From assembly GCA_017622845.1 (NCBI GenBank), contig JAGAQJ010000037.1, forward strand, positions 1 through 64,000: DNA of 64,000 nucleotides, in the 5' to 3' direction. The translations under genes and the position numbers were made by a program. Source of the DNA: Lachnospiraceae bacterium (lineage in GTDB: Bacteria > Bacillota > Clostridia > Lachnospirales > Lachnospiraceae). Each line of letters begins with the position of its first letter. Within the stretch, counting starts at the first letter, position 1. Positions 34,827 to 43,247 of the stretch are shown here, piece after piece. The notes beneath the pieces are model-generated. The model was given only the letters and a program-made list of their open reading frames with translations, did not search any database and was not told where the DNA came from.

Positions 34827-35570
34827 ATGAAACTGGAGACGGATGATAAAGTAATTGATTATATTAGAAGAAGAATTAGGAATTCCCGAAACGTCGTTGC
34901 AATACTTGGCATTGAGATGCTTGTGGAAGGCGGCGGTTATGATCTGGATTCAAACGATGAAAATTATCGTGTAGAGGAGGAATATGGATTCAGCCCGGAG
35001 GACATGCTCTCAAGCAGTTTTTTCAATGCAAAGGTGGAGAAGTTTTACCGCTTTTATAAGAAAGAAGTCCTCGGCATGGAGGTACATTCAACGCCAGCGT
35101 ATGACGCACTGCTGCAGCTGCAGGCACAAGGAAAGCTTTCGGCAGTCGTAAGCCAGAATTTTCATGGGCTTCCGCAGGGGGTTTGCTTTCATAATGTCAT
35201 TGAATTAAACGGAAATATGCATAATAACAAATGTCCGCGCTGCAATAAGGACTTTGACATACATTATATGAGAAGCACTGCCGGCATTCCGCTTTGTGAC
35301 TGTTGTAAGGTAGCAGTCAGACCTGATATCCGGCTTTTGGGAGAACGCGTGGACACAACGATTATGACAGAAGCGGCAATCGCATGTGAAGCAGCAGATG
35401 TCTTGCTGGTGCTCGGTAAAAATATGTATGATGACAGACTGGAGTATGGTGTATCACCAGAGCATAAGCAGTTGAAAATACTTTTTTCGAAAGAAGAATT
35501 TGTACGCAACAGAACAGTCGATTTCGTCATTAAAGATGATATCAGTTCAATTCTGCCTCTTATGATCTGA
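34827..35570 (+). CDS. Sirtuin-like protein lacking catalytic residues
   Basis: 247 residues from the ATG at 34827 (GAGGGAATAACA upstream). The order of segments follows Sir2 deacylases: a Rossmann start VVAILGIEMLVEGGG in place of the NAD-binding GAGxS, then YRVEEEYGFSPEDML, SQNFHGLPQG where TQNID is expected, and ELNGNMHNNKCPRC where ELHG carries the catalytic His. The two zinc cysteine pairs (CPRC and CDCC) are kept. The catalytic His is therefore Asn and the glycine-rich loop is altered, so ordinary NAD-dependent deacylation is unlikely. It may bind a nucleotide or an acylated partner. Confidence 0.75.
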   Translation: MKLETDDKVIDYIRRRIRNSRNVVAILGIEMLVEGGGYDLDSNDENYRVEEEYGFSPEDMLSSSFFNAKVEKFYRFYKKEVLGMEVHSTPAYDALLQLQAQGKLSAVVSQNFHGLPQGVCFHNVIELNGNMHNNKCPRCNKDFDIHYMRSTAGIPLCDCCKVAVRPDIRLLGERVDTTIMTEAAIACEAADVLLVLGKNMYDDRLEYGVSPEHKQLKILFSKEEFVRNRTVDFVIKDDISSILPLMI

Positions 35571-35602
35571 AAATTTTTAACATAAATAACATGTGAGGTT
35601 AT

Positions 35603-37537
35603 ATGAAAAAATTCAAAATTAATAATGGACAGCCATATCCCTTGGGAGCTTCCGTGCAGGAAGGCGGGATTAATTTTTCCATGGTAAACAGCTCTAAGGA
35701 GGAATGTGGCATTATATTTTACCGAAAGGGCGTGGAACAGAAGGAACGCATTCTTTTTGACCAGAAACACAGGATAGGAAACATATGCTGTGTTTTTGTT
35801 GAGGGCATTGCTGCCTGTGATTATGAATATAATTTTTTTATCGGAGATAGAGTTTTCGTTGATCCATATGCCGGAAAAATCGTCGGAAATGAAAAGTGGC
35901 GCTGCGGTGAGTTTTCACGTCTTTTATTAAGAGGAGGCTTTGAACATGGCGCATTTGACTGGCAGGGGACTGCGCCGCTGCATATTCCGTATCACGAGAG
36001 CATTATGTACTGTCTGAATGTCAGAAGCTATACAAGGCATTTCTCTTCTAAAGTAAAAAAGAAGGGAACCTTTGAGGGTCTAATTGAAAAGCTTCCTTAT
36101 CTGAAACAGCTTGGAATCAATGCAGTTGAGCTGATGCCTGCTTATGAATTTGAGGAATGCGAATGGGAGGAGGAAGATAAACTTGCCAGGGCGCATACGA
36201 TAGAATATCAGGTTGAGCACATTGATGAGGAGCTTACGGAGACTTTGGAGCAGCCCAGGGCAAAGCGACTTAATTGCTGGGGCTTTAAGGAAGCATATTA
36301 TTTTGCACCGAAAGCTTCTTATTCTGCAAGCGGAAATGCGTGTGATGAATTTAAGCGTATGGTCCGCGAATTTCATAAAAATGGCATAGAGGTTGTGATG
36401 CAGTTCTATTTCCCTGATCATATTAAGCAGGGATATATTCTGGAGATTATTAAGCACTGGGTTTTGGAATATCATATTGACGGTGTTCACTTAAAAGGCA
36501 AAATGCTGCCGGTAACGCTGGTTGCCACAGAACCTCTGCTGGCAAATACCAAGATTATGTGCGAGGACTTTTATCTGCATGAAATCTATAAGGATTCTGA
36601 GAATCCTGCAGACAGAACGCTTGCTTATTACAGAGATGAATTTATGTATGATATGCGCAGGTATCTTAAGGGCGATCAGGACATGCTGCGGAATTTTCAG
36701 TATCATATGAGAAATGTCCATCCAAAATGCGGCGTTATCAATTATATCACCAATTATTATGGATTTACCTTGAATGATTTGGTGTCCTATGACAAAAAGC
36801 ATAATGAACCGAACGGTGAAAACAATGCCGACGGAACAGATTATAATTGCAGTTGGAATTGCGGACCAGAAGGTCCGTCACGCAAGATGGCTGTCAGGAA
36901 ATTGAGACATAAACAGATGAAAAATGCACTTACGTTTCTGCTTCTGGCGCAGGGAACGCCGCTTCTGCTTGCAGGCGATGAATTTGGAAATAGTCAAAAC
37001 GGTAATAATAACTGTTATTGCCAGGATAATGAAACCGGCTGGGTTGACTGGAGAGGACTTACCAAGAACAGCGACATTTTCGAATATGTGAAGGAACTGG
37101 TCGCTTTTCGGAAGAAACATACGATTCTTCATTTAGACACCAGTCTTTCCATGCTCGACAGGTACGGTTATGGATATCCTGATATTTCCTATCATGGCGA
37201 GGAGGCGTGGAAGGCGCAGCTTGAGGGGCATAACAGACACATCGGCATTATGTATTGCGGAAAGAGCGCAGAAGGAACAGAGGGCGATTATATCTATATT
37301 GCCAGCAATATGCATTGGAACATGCACCGCTTTGCACTTCCTTCTATAGCGAATTACGAATGGATTCCTGCGATTGGCACGGCGGAGAACCAGGTTGTGT
37401 ATGATGAGGAAAAAAATGTCGGGTATATTGACATCAAGCCAAGAAGCATCACTGTATTGACAGGGAAAAAGCTGCCTCAAAAAGCAAAGCCGTCCAGACA
37501 GATAAATGATAAAAAAAGTAGTAAAAAGGGTAATTAA
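35603..37537 (+). CDS. GH13 isoamylase/GlgX-like protein, catalytic residues missing
   Basis: 644 residues. N-terminal beta-sandwich (PYPLGASVQEGGINFSMV), then a GH13 barrel. The conserved end GTPLLLAGDEFGNSQNGNNN and FTLNDLVSYDKKHNEPNGEN identify the isoamylase/GlgX subgroup. Active-site segments are changed. Region I DxxxNH reads QFYFPDH. Region II DGFRFD reads DGVHLK, replacing the nucleophile Asp with Lys. Region IV HDG reads YYG. Region III keeps a Glu (MCEDFY). The scaffold is well kept and the frame intact, so this looks like a maintained non-hydrolytic paralogue, perhaps glycan-binding. It follows the sirtuin-like gene by 32 bp. Confidence 0.82.
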   Translation: MKKFKINNGQPYPLGASVQEGGINFSMVNSSKEECGIIFYRKGVEQKERILFDQKHRIGNICCVFVEGIAACDYEYNFFIGDRVFVDPYAGKIVGNEKWRCGEFSRLLLRGGFEHGAFDWQGTAPLHIPYHESIMYCLNVRSYTRHFSSKVKKKGTFEGLIEKLPYLKQLGINAVELMPAYEFEECEWEEEDKLARAHTIEYQVEHIDEELTETLEQPRAKRLNCWGFKEAYYFAPKASYSASGNACDEFKRMVREFHKNGIEVVMQFYFPDHIKQGYILEIIKHWVLEYHIDGVHLKGKMLPVTLVATEPLLANTKIMCEDFYLHEIYKDSENPADRTLAYYRDEFMYDMRRYLKGDQDMLRNFQYHMRNVHPKCGVINYITNYYGFTLNDLVSYDKKHNEPNGENNADGTDYNCSWNCGPEGPSRKMAVRKLRHKQMKNALTFLLLAQGTPLLLAGDEFGNSQNGNNNCYCQDNETGWVDWRGLTKNSDIFEYVKELVAFRKKHTILHLDTSLSMLDRYGYGYPDISYHGEEAWKAQLEGHNRHIGIMYCGKSAEGTEGDYIYIASNMHWNMHRFALPSIANYEWIPAIGTAENQVVYDEEKNVGYIDIKPRSITVLTGKKLPQKAKPSRQINDKKSSKKGN

Positions 37538-37539
37538 CA

Positions 37540-38100
37540 TTGCATATTTGGGAACACTTTAAGACAATTACGCATCATAAGTTCATGGTAATGAAGGGCT
37601 GTTTTTCTGTTGGTCTGTATAAGCAGGGACTTTTACATGACCTTTCAAAATATATGCCAAGCGAATTTCTTGTCGGGGCGAGATATTTTCAGGGAACACA
37701 AAGCCCGAACAATGCCGAGAGAAAGGAAAAAGGATATTCATCGGCATGGCTGCACCATAAGGGGAGAAACAAGCATCATTATGAGTATTGGATGGATTAC
37801 AGCTCTCACGCAGGAGAAGGAATTATTCCTGCGAAAATGCCGGAGCGGTATGTAGTGGAGATGTTTATTGACAGGGTGGCTGCCTCCAAAAATTATAACA
37901 AGGAAAATTACACGGACGATATGCCGCTGAAATATTACCAGAGCGGAAACCCGGGCAGTTTTATGCATAAGGAGACAAAAGAGCTGCTTGAGAAATTGCT
38001 TTATATGCTGGCTGATGAGGGAGAGGCAAAGACAATGCAGTATATCCGCAAAGAAATTATCCCTCATATCAGGAGACAAAATAAAAGGAAAGACGAGTAA
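37540..38100 (+). CDS. DUF5662-type protein with HD-like histidine motifs
   Basis: 186 residues, TTG start at 37540 two bases after the preceding stop, with AAAAAGGGTAATTAACA upstream. Contains LLHDLSKYMPSEF and HHKGRNKHHYEYWMD. The spaced histidine-aspartate pairs recall metal-dependent HD-type hydrolases, and the protein fits the DUF5662 group. No membrane segment. Function unknown; it is probably in one transcript with the isoamylase-like gene. Confidence 0.7.
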   Translation: MHIWEHFKTITHHKFMVMKGCFSVGLYKQGLLHDLSKYMPSEFLVGARYFQGTQSPNNAERKEKGYSSAWLHHKGRNKHHYEYWMDYSSHAGEGIIPAKMPERYVVEMFIDRVAASKNYNKENYTDDMPLKYYQSGNPGSFMHKETKELLEKLLYMLADEGEAKTMQYIRKEIIPHIRRQNKRKDE

Positions 38101-38168
38101 CCAAAATAACAGCTTCTCATATATTAAGTATTAGAATATGTTCTTAAATGTATGAGGAGTTGTTTTTT

Positions 38169-38411
38169 ATGAATTGCTGGATTTGGATTATTTTACTGTG
38201 GTGCTGCTGCGGACAGGGCGGATGCCGTAATCATTGTGTCTGCGATAACGACTGCGACAATGATTCACGCTGTGACTCCAGATTCACGCCAAACGTTTCT
38301 TCCTGTGCACCGAATAACGGCTGCGGCTGTAATAACGATATGATACAGCCTCGCGGTTTTGCAGGATTTGGAGACAACGCTACCTGCGGCTGTGAGGAAA
38401 AGGACAACTGA
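38169..38411 (+). CDS. Small high-cysteine protein (chorion-class HCB-type)
   Basis: About 80 residues from the ATG at 38169 (GAGGAGTTGTTTTTT before it; the frame opens at 38148). A hydrophobic start MNCWIWIILLWCCCG is followed by cysteine pairs in CRNHCVCDNDCDND, CGCNND and CGCEEKDN, about 15 Cys in all. Proteins like this recur in Lachnospiraceae and are annotated by resemblance to insect chorion proteins. The role is unknown; metal binding or a surface/spore location are guesses. Confidence 0.7.
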   Translation: MNCWIWIILLWCCCGQGGCRNHCVCDNDCDNDSRCDSRFTPNVSSCAPNNGCGCNNDMIQPRGFAGFGDNATCGCEEKDN

Positions 38412-38426
38412 TAATGTATGAAATTT

Positions 38427-38465
38427 CAAGGCGGAATAAGCATGTGCAAGGCTTATTTCGCCTTG
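38427..38465 (+). terminator. Hairpin after the high-cysteine gene
   Basis: CAAGGCGGAATAAGC (38427-38441) pairs with GCTTATTTCGCCTTG (38451-38465), with one G-T pair and a 9-base loop. A U run is lacking (ACTTCC follows), so termination strength is uncertain. Confidence 0.6.
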
Positions 38466-38564
38466 ACTTCCAGTATACATAATGATAGACTTTTTATATT
38501 GATTTATGGTGGTATCGTACATTGGCGCTGCCATTTATGGAAAAATGCAACAGGAGTGTGAACA

Positions 38565-39263
38565 ATGGACATCCGGAACAGTGACATCAGGCAAAGAGTA
38601 AACATGAGGGAAATTTATCGATATCTGGGATATGGGACAAGCACCCCTGATGAAACGGTAAGAGCGATGACAGAGGAAGTATTAGACAGCCTGACAGGTG
38701 TGGTAAAGCCGCGGAATATTTATAATATCTATCACTGCAGTACATCAGAAACGGAAGTAATGCTTAAGGACAGCCAAAATCCTGAGCGAGTCCTTTCTTT
38801 CAAAAGCAGGAATCTTTCTTATAATTTGAAGCAGTGCAATGAGGTGATTTTGTTTGCAGCAACGCTGGGATTAGAAGCGGATAAGCTGATGCAGAAATAT
38901 GAGATATTGAACATGACAAAGGCAACGATTACACAGGCATGCGGTGCAGCATCCATAGAAGCATACTGCAATATCCTTCAGGAAAGGATTTGTGATGAAG
39001 CTTCCTCCGATGGAGAGAAACGGTATTTAAGACCGCGCTTTAGTCCGGGTTACGGAGATTTGCCATTACAATACCAGAGGACAATTTTTAATGAATTGCA
39101 ATGTACAAAGCGCATAGGACTTACGCTGACAGACAGCCTGCTGATGTATCCTACAAAAAGTGTTACGGCTTTTATCGGTCTAACATCTAATCCACAGAGC
39201 TGTCATATCGACAAATGTAAAAATTGTAATAATATAGGATGTGAATTTAGAAATGAATCATAA
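38565..39263 (+). CDS. Methionine synthase reactivation domain protein
   Basis: 232 residues, ATG after CAGGAGTGTGAACA. Resembles the AdoMet-binding activation domain that forms the C-terminus of full-length MetH (VILFAATLGLEADKLMQKYE, CGAASIEAYCN, RPRFSPGYGDLPL, and LTDSLLMYPTKSVTAFIGL). A cysteine-rich tail (CHIDKCKNCNNIGC) is added. It reductively methylates the cobalamin of MetH using AdoMet. It overlaps the metH gene, so the split halves are made together. Confidence 0.9.
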   Translation: MDIRNSDIRQRVNMREIYRYLGYGTSTPDETVRAMTEEVLDSLTGVVKPRNIYNIYHCSTSETEVMLKDSQNPERVLSFKSRNLSYNLKQCNEVILFAATLGLEADKLMQKYEILNMTKATITQACGAASIEAYCNILQERICDEASSDGEKRYLRPRFSPGYGDLPLQYQRTIFNELQCTKRIGLTLTDSLLMYPTKSVTAFIGLTSNPQSCHIDKCKNCNNIGCEFRNES

Positions 39264-41673
39264 GAATATAAGAGAATTATTGGGAAAACAAATCCTTTTC
39301 TTTGATGGTGGAATGGGAACACTGTTACAGAACAGAGGACTTCAGACAGGAGAAATACCGGAGACATGGAATATCCTGCATCCGGAGGTTATCCGGCAGA
39401 TTCATAAGGAATATTTGCTTGCAGGCAGCAATATGGTTTCTGCCAATACCTTTGGGGTGAATGCATTTAAGTGCAAAAACCTTCCGTATACTGTAGAGGA
39501 GCTTATATCGGCAGGAATCAGACTTACCAAAGAAGCAATTGCAGAAGTGCGGACAGAGTATGACCATCCCATGTATTCAACCTTGGATATCGGGTCTATT
39601 GGAAAACTGTTAAAGCCTTTGGGTGAAATCTCTTTTGATGAAGCGTACAATACCTTCAAAGAAATTGTTATTGCAGGAGATAAGGCAGGCGCGGATTTAA
39701 TTCTGATAGAGACGGTGAGTGACTCTTATGAGATTAAAGCGGCCGTCTTAGCAGCAAAAGAAAACAGCAATCTGCCTGTAATCGTCACAATGATTTTTGA
39801 TGAGAATGGAAAGCTTCTGACAGGCGGTGATGTTGCCAGCGTCACAGCCATGCTTGAAGGACTGGGCGTTGATGCAATAGGCTTTAACTGTGGACTTGGT
39901 CCGGAGCAAATGAAAAATCTGCTGCCGCAGCTGACAAAATGCTGTTCCGTTCCGATCGTCATCAATCCCAATGCAGGGCTTCCGGTTGTGGTAGACGGAC
40001 AAACCGTATTTAATGTAGACCCGGATGAATTTGCAGAAAGCGTTAAGACCCTGGTGGAAATGGGTGCAAGTGTCGTCGGCGGCTGCTGTGGTACGACCCC
40101 GGCGCATATCCAAAAAGTAACTGCACTCTGCGGAAAGATGGATATCGTGCCTGTGACCGACAAAAATCTGACAGTAGTGTCATCTTATAATCATGCCGTA
40201 TATTTTACAAGAAAGCCGCTTATCATCGGTGAACGTATTAATCCTACCGGAAAATCGAAATTCAAGCAGGCGCTTCGTGAGCATGATATGGAGTATATTT
40301 ATAAAGAGGGACTTACGCAGGAGGAGAATGGTGCACATATCCTTGATGTGAATGTAGGCTTGCCCGAAATAGATGAACCGCAGCTTATGGAGGAGGCAGT
40401 TACCGGAATACAGGCAATTATAGATTTGCCGCTCCAGATTGACACATCGGATACAGAGGCTATGGAACGCGGACTGCGGTATTATAACGGCAAACCTATG
40501 TTGAATTCCGTAAATGGCAAGGCGGAGTCCATGGAAAGCGTATTTCCTATCGCAAAGAAATATGGTGCAGTGTTAGTCTGCCTTTGCCTTGATGAGGGCG
40601 GTATTCCTGAGACAGTCGAGGGACGCTTAAAAGTAGCGGAAAAAATCGTAAACACTGCTGCCAGGTATGGCATACCGAAGAAAAATCTTGTGATGGACGC
40701 TTTAGTGCTTACGATCAGTACTGGGCAGGATAATGCCAATATTACTCTGGAAACGCTTCGCAGAATACGATATGAAATGGGACTCCATACGGTACTTGGC
40801 GTATCGAATATTTCCTTCGGTCTGCCGGAAAGAAGCCGTATTAATACAGCTTTTTTCACAATGGCTATGAATAACGGACTAAGTGCGGGTATTGTCAATC
40901 CATCCAGTGAACCAATGATGGCGGCATATTACAGCTTTAATGCATTGATTGGCGAGGACGAACAATGCATGGAATATATTATGAAATGTTCGCAGGCACA
41001 GGACAAGCCCAAAGAAGCTGCTGCACCAAAAAAGAGTGATTTGACGCTTGATGAGGCAATTATAAAAGGACTTTCCGAGAGTGCATATGCTGCGACAATC
41101 AAACTGTTGGAGCAGAATACGGATTCGTTGACTATCATTAATGAGAAGCTGATTCCGGCGCTTGATGTGGTGGGGAAGGGCTTTGAGGAAAAGAAAATGT
41201 TCCTTCCGCAGCTTTTGATGAGCGCCGATGCTGCAAAGGCATCTTTTGAAGCAATTAAGGCAACGCTGTCAAAGCAGGGAAAGAACAGTGAAAGCAAAGG
41301 GAAAATCGTGATCGCAACCGTAAAGGGCGATATCCATGATATCGGAAAAAATATTGTGAAAACCTTGCTTGAAAATTATGGCTTTGATATGATTGACCTT
41401 GGGAAGGACGTTGACCCGGAACTAATATTAAAGACAGTACAGGAGCAGAATATAAAGCTTGTCGGACTGAGCGCACTGATGACAACGACCGTGGTAAATA
41501 TGGAGGAAACCATTAAGCTTTTGCGCGAAAACGGTGTTAACTGCAAAGTGATGGTAGGCGGAGCTGTTCTCACACAGGAATACGCAGATATGATCGGAGC
41601 AGATTTTTATTCCAAAGATGCGATGGGGTCTGTCCGCTACGCAAATGATCTGCATGACAAGGGCGAGTTATAA
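39253..41673 (+). CDS. metH: Cobalamin-dependent methionine synthase without activation domain
   Basis: 806 residues from the ATG at 39253, inside the previous gene's end; GTG at 39241 is an alternative. Domains: homocysteine-binding barrel with zinc cysteines (GFNCGLGPEQ and GGCCGTTP), methyltetrahydrofolate-binding barrel (IGERINPTGKSKFKQAL, DVNVGLPEIDEPQLM), the four-helix cap, and the B12-binding domain with the lower-ligand motif DIHDIGKN. It ends at about the point where the activation domain starts in E. coli MetH. That domain is supplied by the preceding gene. Confidence 0.95.
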   Translation: MNHKNIRELLGKQILFFDGGMGTLLQNRGLQTGEIPETWNILHPEVIRQIHKEYLLAGSNMVSANTFGVNAFKCKNLPYTVEELISAGIRLTKEAIAEVRTEYDHPMYSTLDIGSIGKLLKPLGEISFDEAYNTFKEIVIAGDKAGADLILIETVSDSYEIKAAVLAAKENSNLPVIVTMIFDENGKLLTGGDVASVTAMLEGLGVDAIGFNCGLGPEQMKNLLPQLTKCCSVPIVINPNAGLPVVVDGQTVFNVDPDEFAESVKTLVEMGASVVGGCCGTTPAHIQKVTALCGKMDIVPVTDKNLTVVSSYNHAVYFTRKPLIIGERINPTGKSKFKQALREHDMEYIYKEGLTQEENGAHILDVNVGLPEIDEPQLMEEAVTGIQAIIDLPLQIDTSDTEAMERGLRYYNGKPMLNSVNGKAESMESVFPIAKKYGAVLVCLCLDEGGIPETVEGRLKVAEKIVNTAARYGIPKKNLVMDALVLTISTGQDNANITLETLRRIRYEMGLHTVLGVSNISFGLPERSRINTAFFTMAMNNGLSAGIVNPSSEPMMAAYYSFNALIGEDEQCMEYIMKCSQAQDKPKEAAAPKKSDLTLDEAIIKGLSESAYAATIKLLEQNTDSLTIINEKLIPALDVVGKGFEEKKMFLPQLLMSADAAKASFEAIKATLSKQGKNSESKGKIVIATVKGDIHDIGKNIVKTLLENYGFDMIDLGKDVDPELILKTVQEQNIKLVGLSALMTTTVVNMEETIKLLRENGVNCKVMVGGAVLTQEYADMIGADFYSKDAMGSVRYANDLHDKGEL

Positions 41674-41696
41674 CACATGCAACAGCAGTGGAAGGC

Positions 41697-41756
41697 AGAA
41701 CACACAGTCAAGGACGTGAAATGCAAAGTTTATCCTTGACTGCATGTTCTGTTTTC
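41697..41756 (+). terminator. Terminator of the methionine synthase operon
   Basis: AGAACACACAGTCAAGGA (41697-41714) pairs with TCCTTGACTGCATGTTCT (41733-41750) at 16 of 18 positions, followed by GTTTT. It lies 24 bp after the metH stop. Confidence 0.85.
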
Positions 41757-41807
41757 TATTATATTCGATTTCTTTCCGCTCCGCTCGTCAATAAATAGGA
41801 AGCTGCT

Positions 41808-42638
41808 CTATACGTTATCTGAATTGATTCTATAACCATAAATGATATAGGCTTCTTCATGCTGCAAATACTCATAATGCAAATTAGCAGCACCCATTTT
41901 CTCCAAGAACAAAGAGGTGTAGTCGTAGCATGTATACTTAGGCTCAATCAAGCAGCCGTGATACTCATACTCACAGGCAACTGGCTGAATTTTTAACCAT
42001 TCAATATATTTATACATATTTTCATGTAAATCTTCATCCTGGCTGACAGACCAGTAATAAACCGGAATGTCAGTATCAAATATGTACTTATACATGATAG
42101 AAATATCTTTGCCTGTTTTTTCTTCGATTGTACGGATTATATTGAAAATTTTATTCCATTTCGTATTATTCATATAACCAGTCAAGCCTTTTTCCTGAAC
42201 AAATTTTAAATATAACTCATGAGGCGTAAGCTTATTATCATACCGCCCATTGTCAATATCATTGATTAGTCTTTGAAGATAAACCGGCGAATCTTTTTTT
42301 AATTTTCCAAGATGGAAAGTATGGGAAATCTTTTCATTATTACGTGCAGCATAATAATAGCCTCTCCATAAGGTTTGATAAATAATAAAATGTACACCAC
42401 TTTTCCACTTGATATCCAAAGCGACGACACCAGTATGTTCTTCATTTGTGGCAGGAATAAATTTCTGAACTTCTCCATTTAAAAAATTTAATTTATTTAT
42501 GAGGAACTCTCTGGTATGTAAAGCATACTCATTAACTATATTTTCCGTATGTATCCGCCCCCTCTTACTTTTTGTTTTCTCTATTCTGCGGCAATCCCAC
42601 ACTACTGTTTGCCTGTCTGCAGCTATTTTACCATTCAT
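41808..42638 (-). CDS. Hypothetical protein
   Basis: Up to 276 residues. The assigned ATG at 42638 lacks a good ribosome binding site, so the true start is uncertain; homology-like sequence seems to begin near YALHTREFLINKLNFL. The protein is soluble and aromatic-rich (FHLGKLKKDSPVYLQRLIND, WLKIQPVACEYEYHG, YTSLFLEKMGAANLHYEYL). I cannot name a family with confidence; it recalls uncharacterised Lachnospiraceae DUF proteins of similar size. Divergent from the GntR gene; about 130 bp of the intervening sequence (42639-42763) is featureless. Confidence 0.6.
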   Translation of the reverse strand: MNGKIAADRQTVVWDCRRIEKTKSKRGRIHTENIVNEYALHTREFLINKLNFLNGEVQKFIPATNEEHTGVVALDIKWKSGVHFIIYQTLWRGYYYAARNNEKISHTFHLGKLKKDSPVYLQRLINDIDNGRYDNKLTPHELYLKFVQEKGLTGYMNNTKWNKIFNIIRTIEEKTGKDISIMYKYIFDTDIPVYYWSVSQDEDLHENMYKYIEWLKIQPVACEYEYHGCLIEPKYTCYDYTSLFLEKMGAANLHYEYLQHEEAYIIYGYRINSDNV

Positions 42639-42763
42639 TCTTTAACAGCACAATGCATTTTCTCTATCTCGATATGTTCTGCAGCAGGAAGGTCTTTCGC
42701 ACACTGGAACGGAGTGAATAGGAACAGAGAGTCACGGCAAAGCAAAAATCCGATACTGCATTA

Positions 42764-42792
42764 TTGACATAAACTGGTATTTACAGTATACT
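42764..42792 (+). promoter_or_regulatory. Predicted sigma-A promoter of the GntR/ABC operon
   Basis: Consensus TTGACA (42764-42769) and TATACT (42787-42792) with a 17-bp spacer. This is the strongest-looking promoter in the window. The repressor palindrome directly follows the -10 box. Confidence 0.8.
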
Positions 42793-42796
42793 TTAG

Positions 42797-42819
42797 CTGT
42801 ATTAATTGTATTAATACAG
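42797..42819. promoter_or_regulatory. Operator palindrome for the GntR (YtrA-type) regulator
   Basis: CTGTATTAAT-TGT-ATTAATACAG is a perfect 10-bp inverted repeat with a 3-base centre, starting 5 bp after the -10 box. It would cover the transcription start, so binding should repress. YtrA-type regulators use A+T-rich palindromes of this kind in their own promoters. Confidence 0.75.
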
Positions 42820-42839
42820 TAGAGAAAGGAGAGATGGCT

Positions 42840-43247
42840 ATGATTTTGATAGATCACAAGGACAGACGCCCGATTTATGAACAGGTCATTGAACGCTTTC
42901 AGCAAATGATATTGTGCGGAGCATTACAGCCTGATACAGCGATGCCTTCTGTCAGAAGTCTTGCGATGGAGCTGTCATTGAATCCCAATACCATTCAGCG
43001 TGCCTATCAGGAGCTGGAACGCACAGGATACATATATACCATAAAGGGAAAAGGAAGCTTTGTAAGTGATGCGGCAGCGGCGGCAGAGTACAAGCGTCAG
43101 GAGCTTCAGGAGGAAATGCAGATATATATTGATAAAGCGCTGCTTGCCGGAATTGCGGCAGGGGAGCTTCGGGAAATGCTTGAAATGTGTATCGAACACA
43201 GTAGTGTGATAACCGGAAAAAGAAATGATAAGGGAGGACAAATATGA
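42840..43247 (+). CDS. GntR-family (YtrA-type) transcriptional regulator
   Basis: 135 residues from the ATG at 42840, which is 8 bases from AGGAG; the ATG at 42834 is too close. Winged helix (about 8-75) with PIYEQVIERFQQMIL, MPSVRSLAMELSLNPNTIQR and GYIYTIKGKGSFV. The short C-terminal dimerisation segment, without a large ligand-binding domain, defines the YtrA group. It likely represses its own operon through the palindrome at 42797-42819. Its end overlaps the ATPase start by 4 bp. Confidence 0.92.
   Translation: MILIDHKDRRPIYEQVIERFQQMILCGALQPDTAMPSVRSLAMELSLNPNTIQRAYQELERTGYIYTIKGKGSFVSDAAAAAEYKRQELQEEMQIYIDKALLAGIAAGELREMLEMCIEHSSVITGKRNDKGGQI

Noticed and set aside
38412..38564. Cobalamin or SAM riboswitch before the methionine synthase genes
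   Set aside because: The gap is only about 150 bp and contains one simple hairpin; the conserved cores of these riboswitches are not present.
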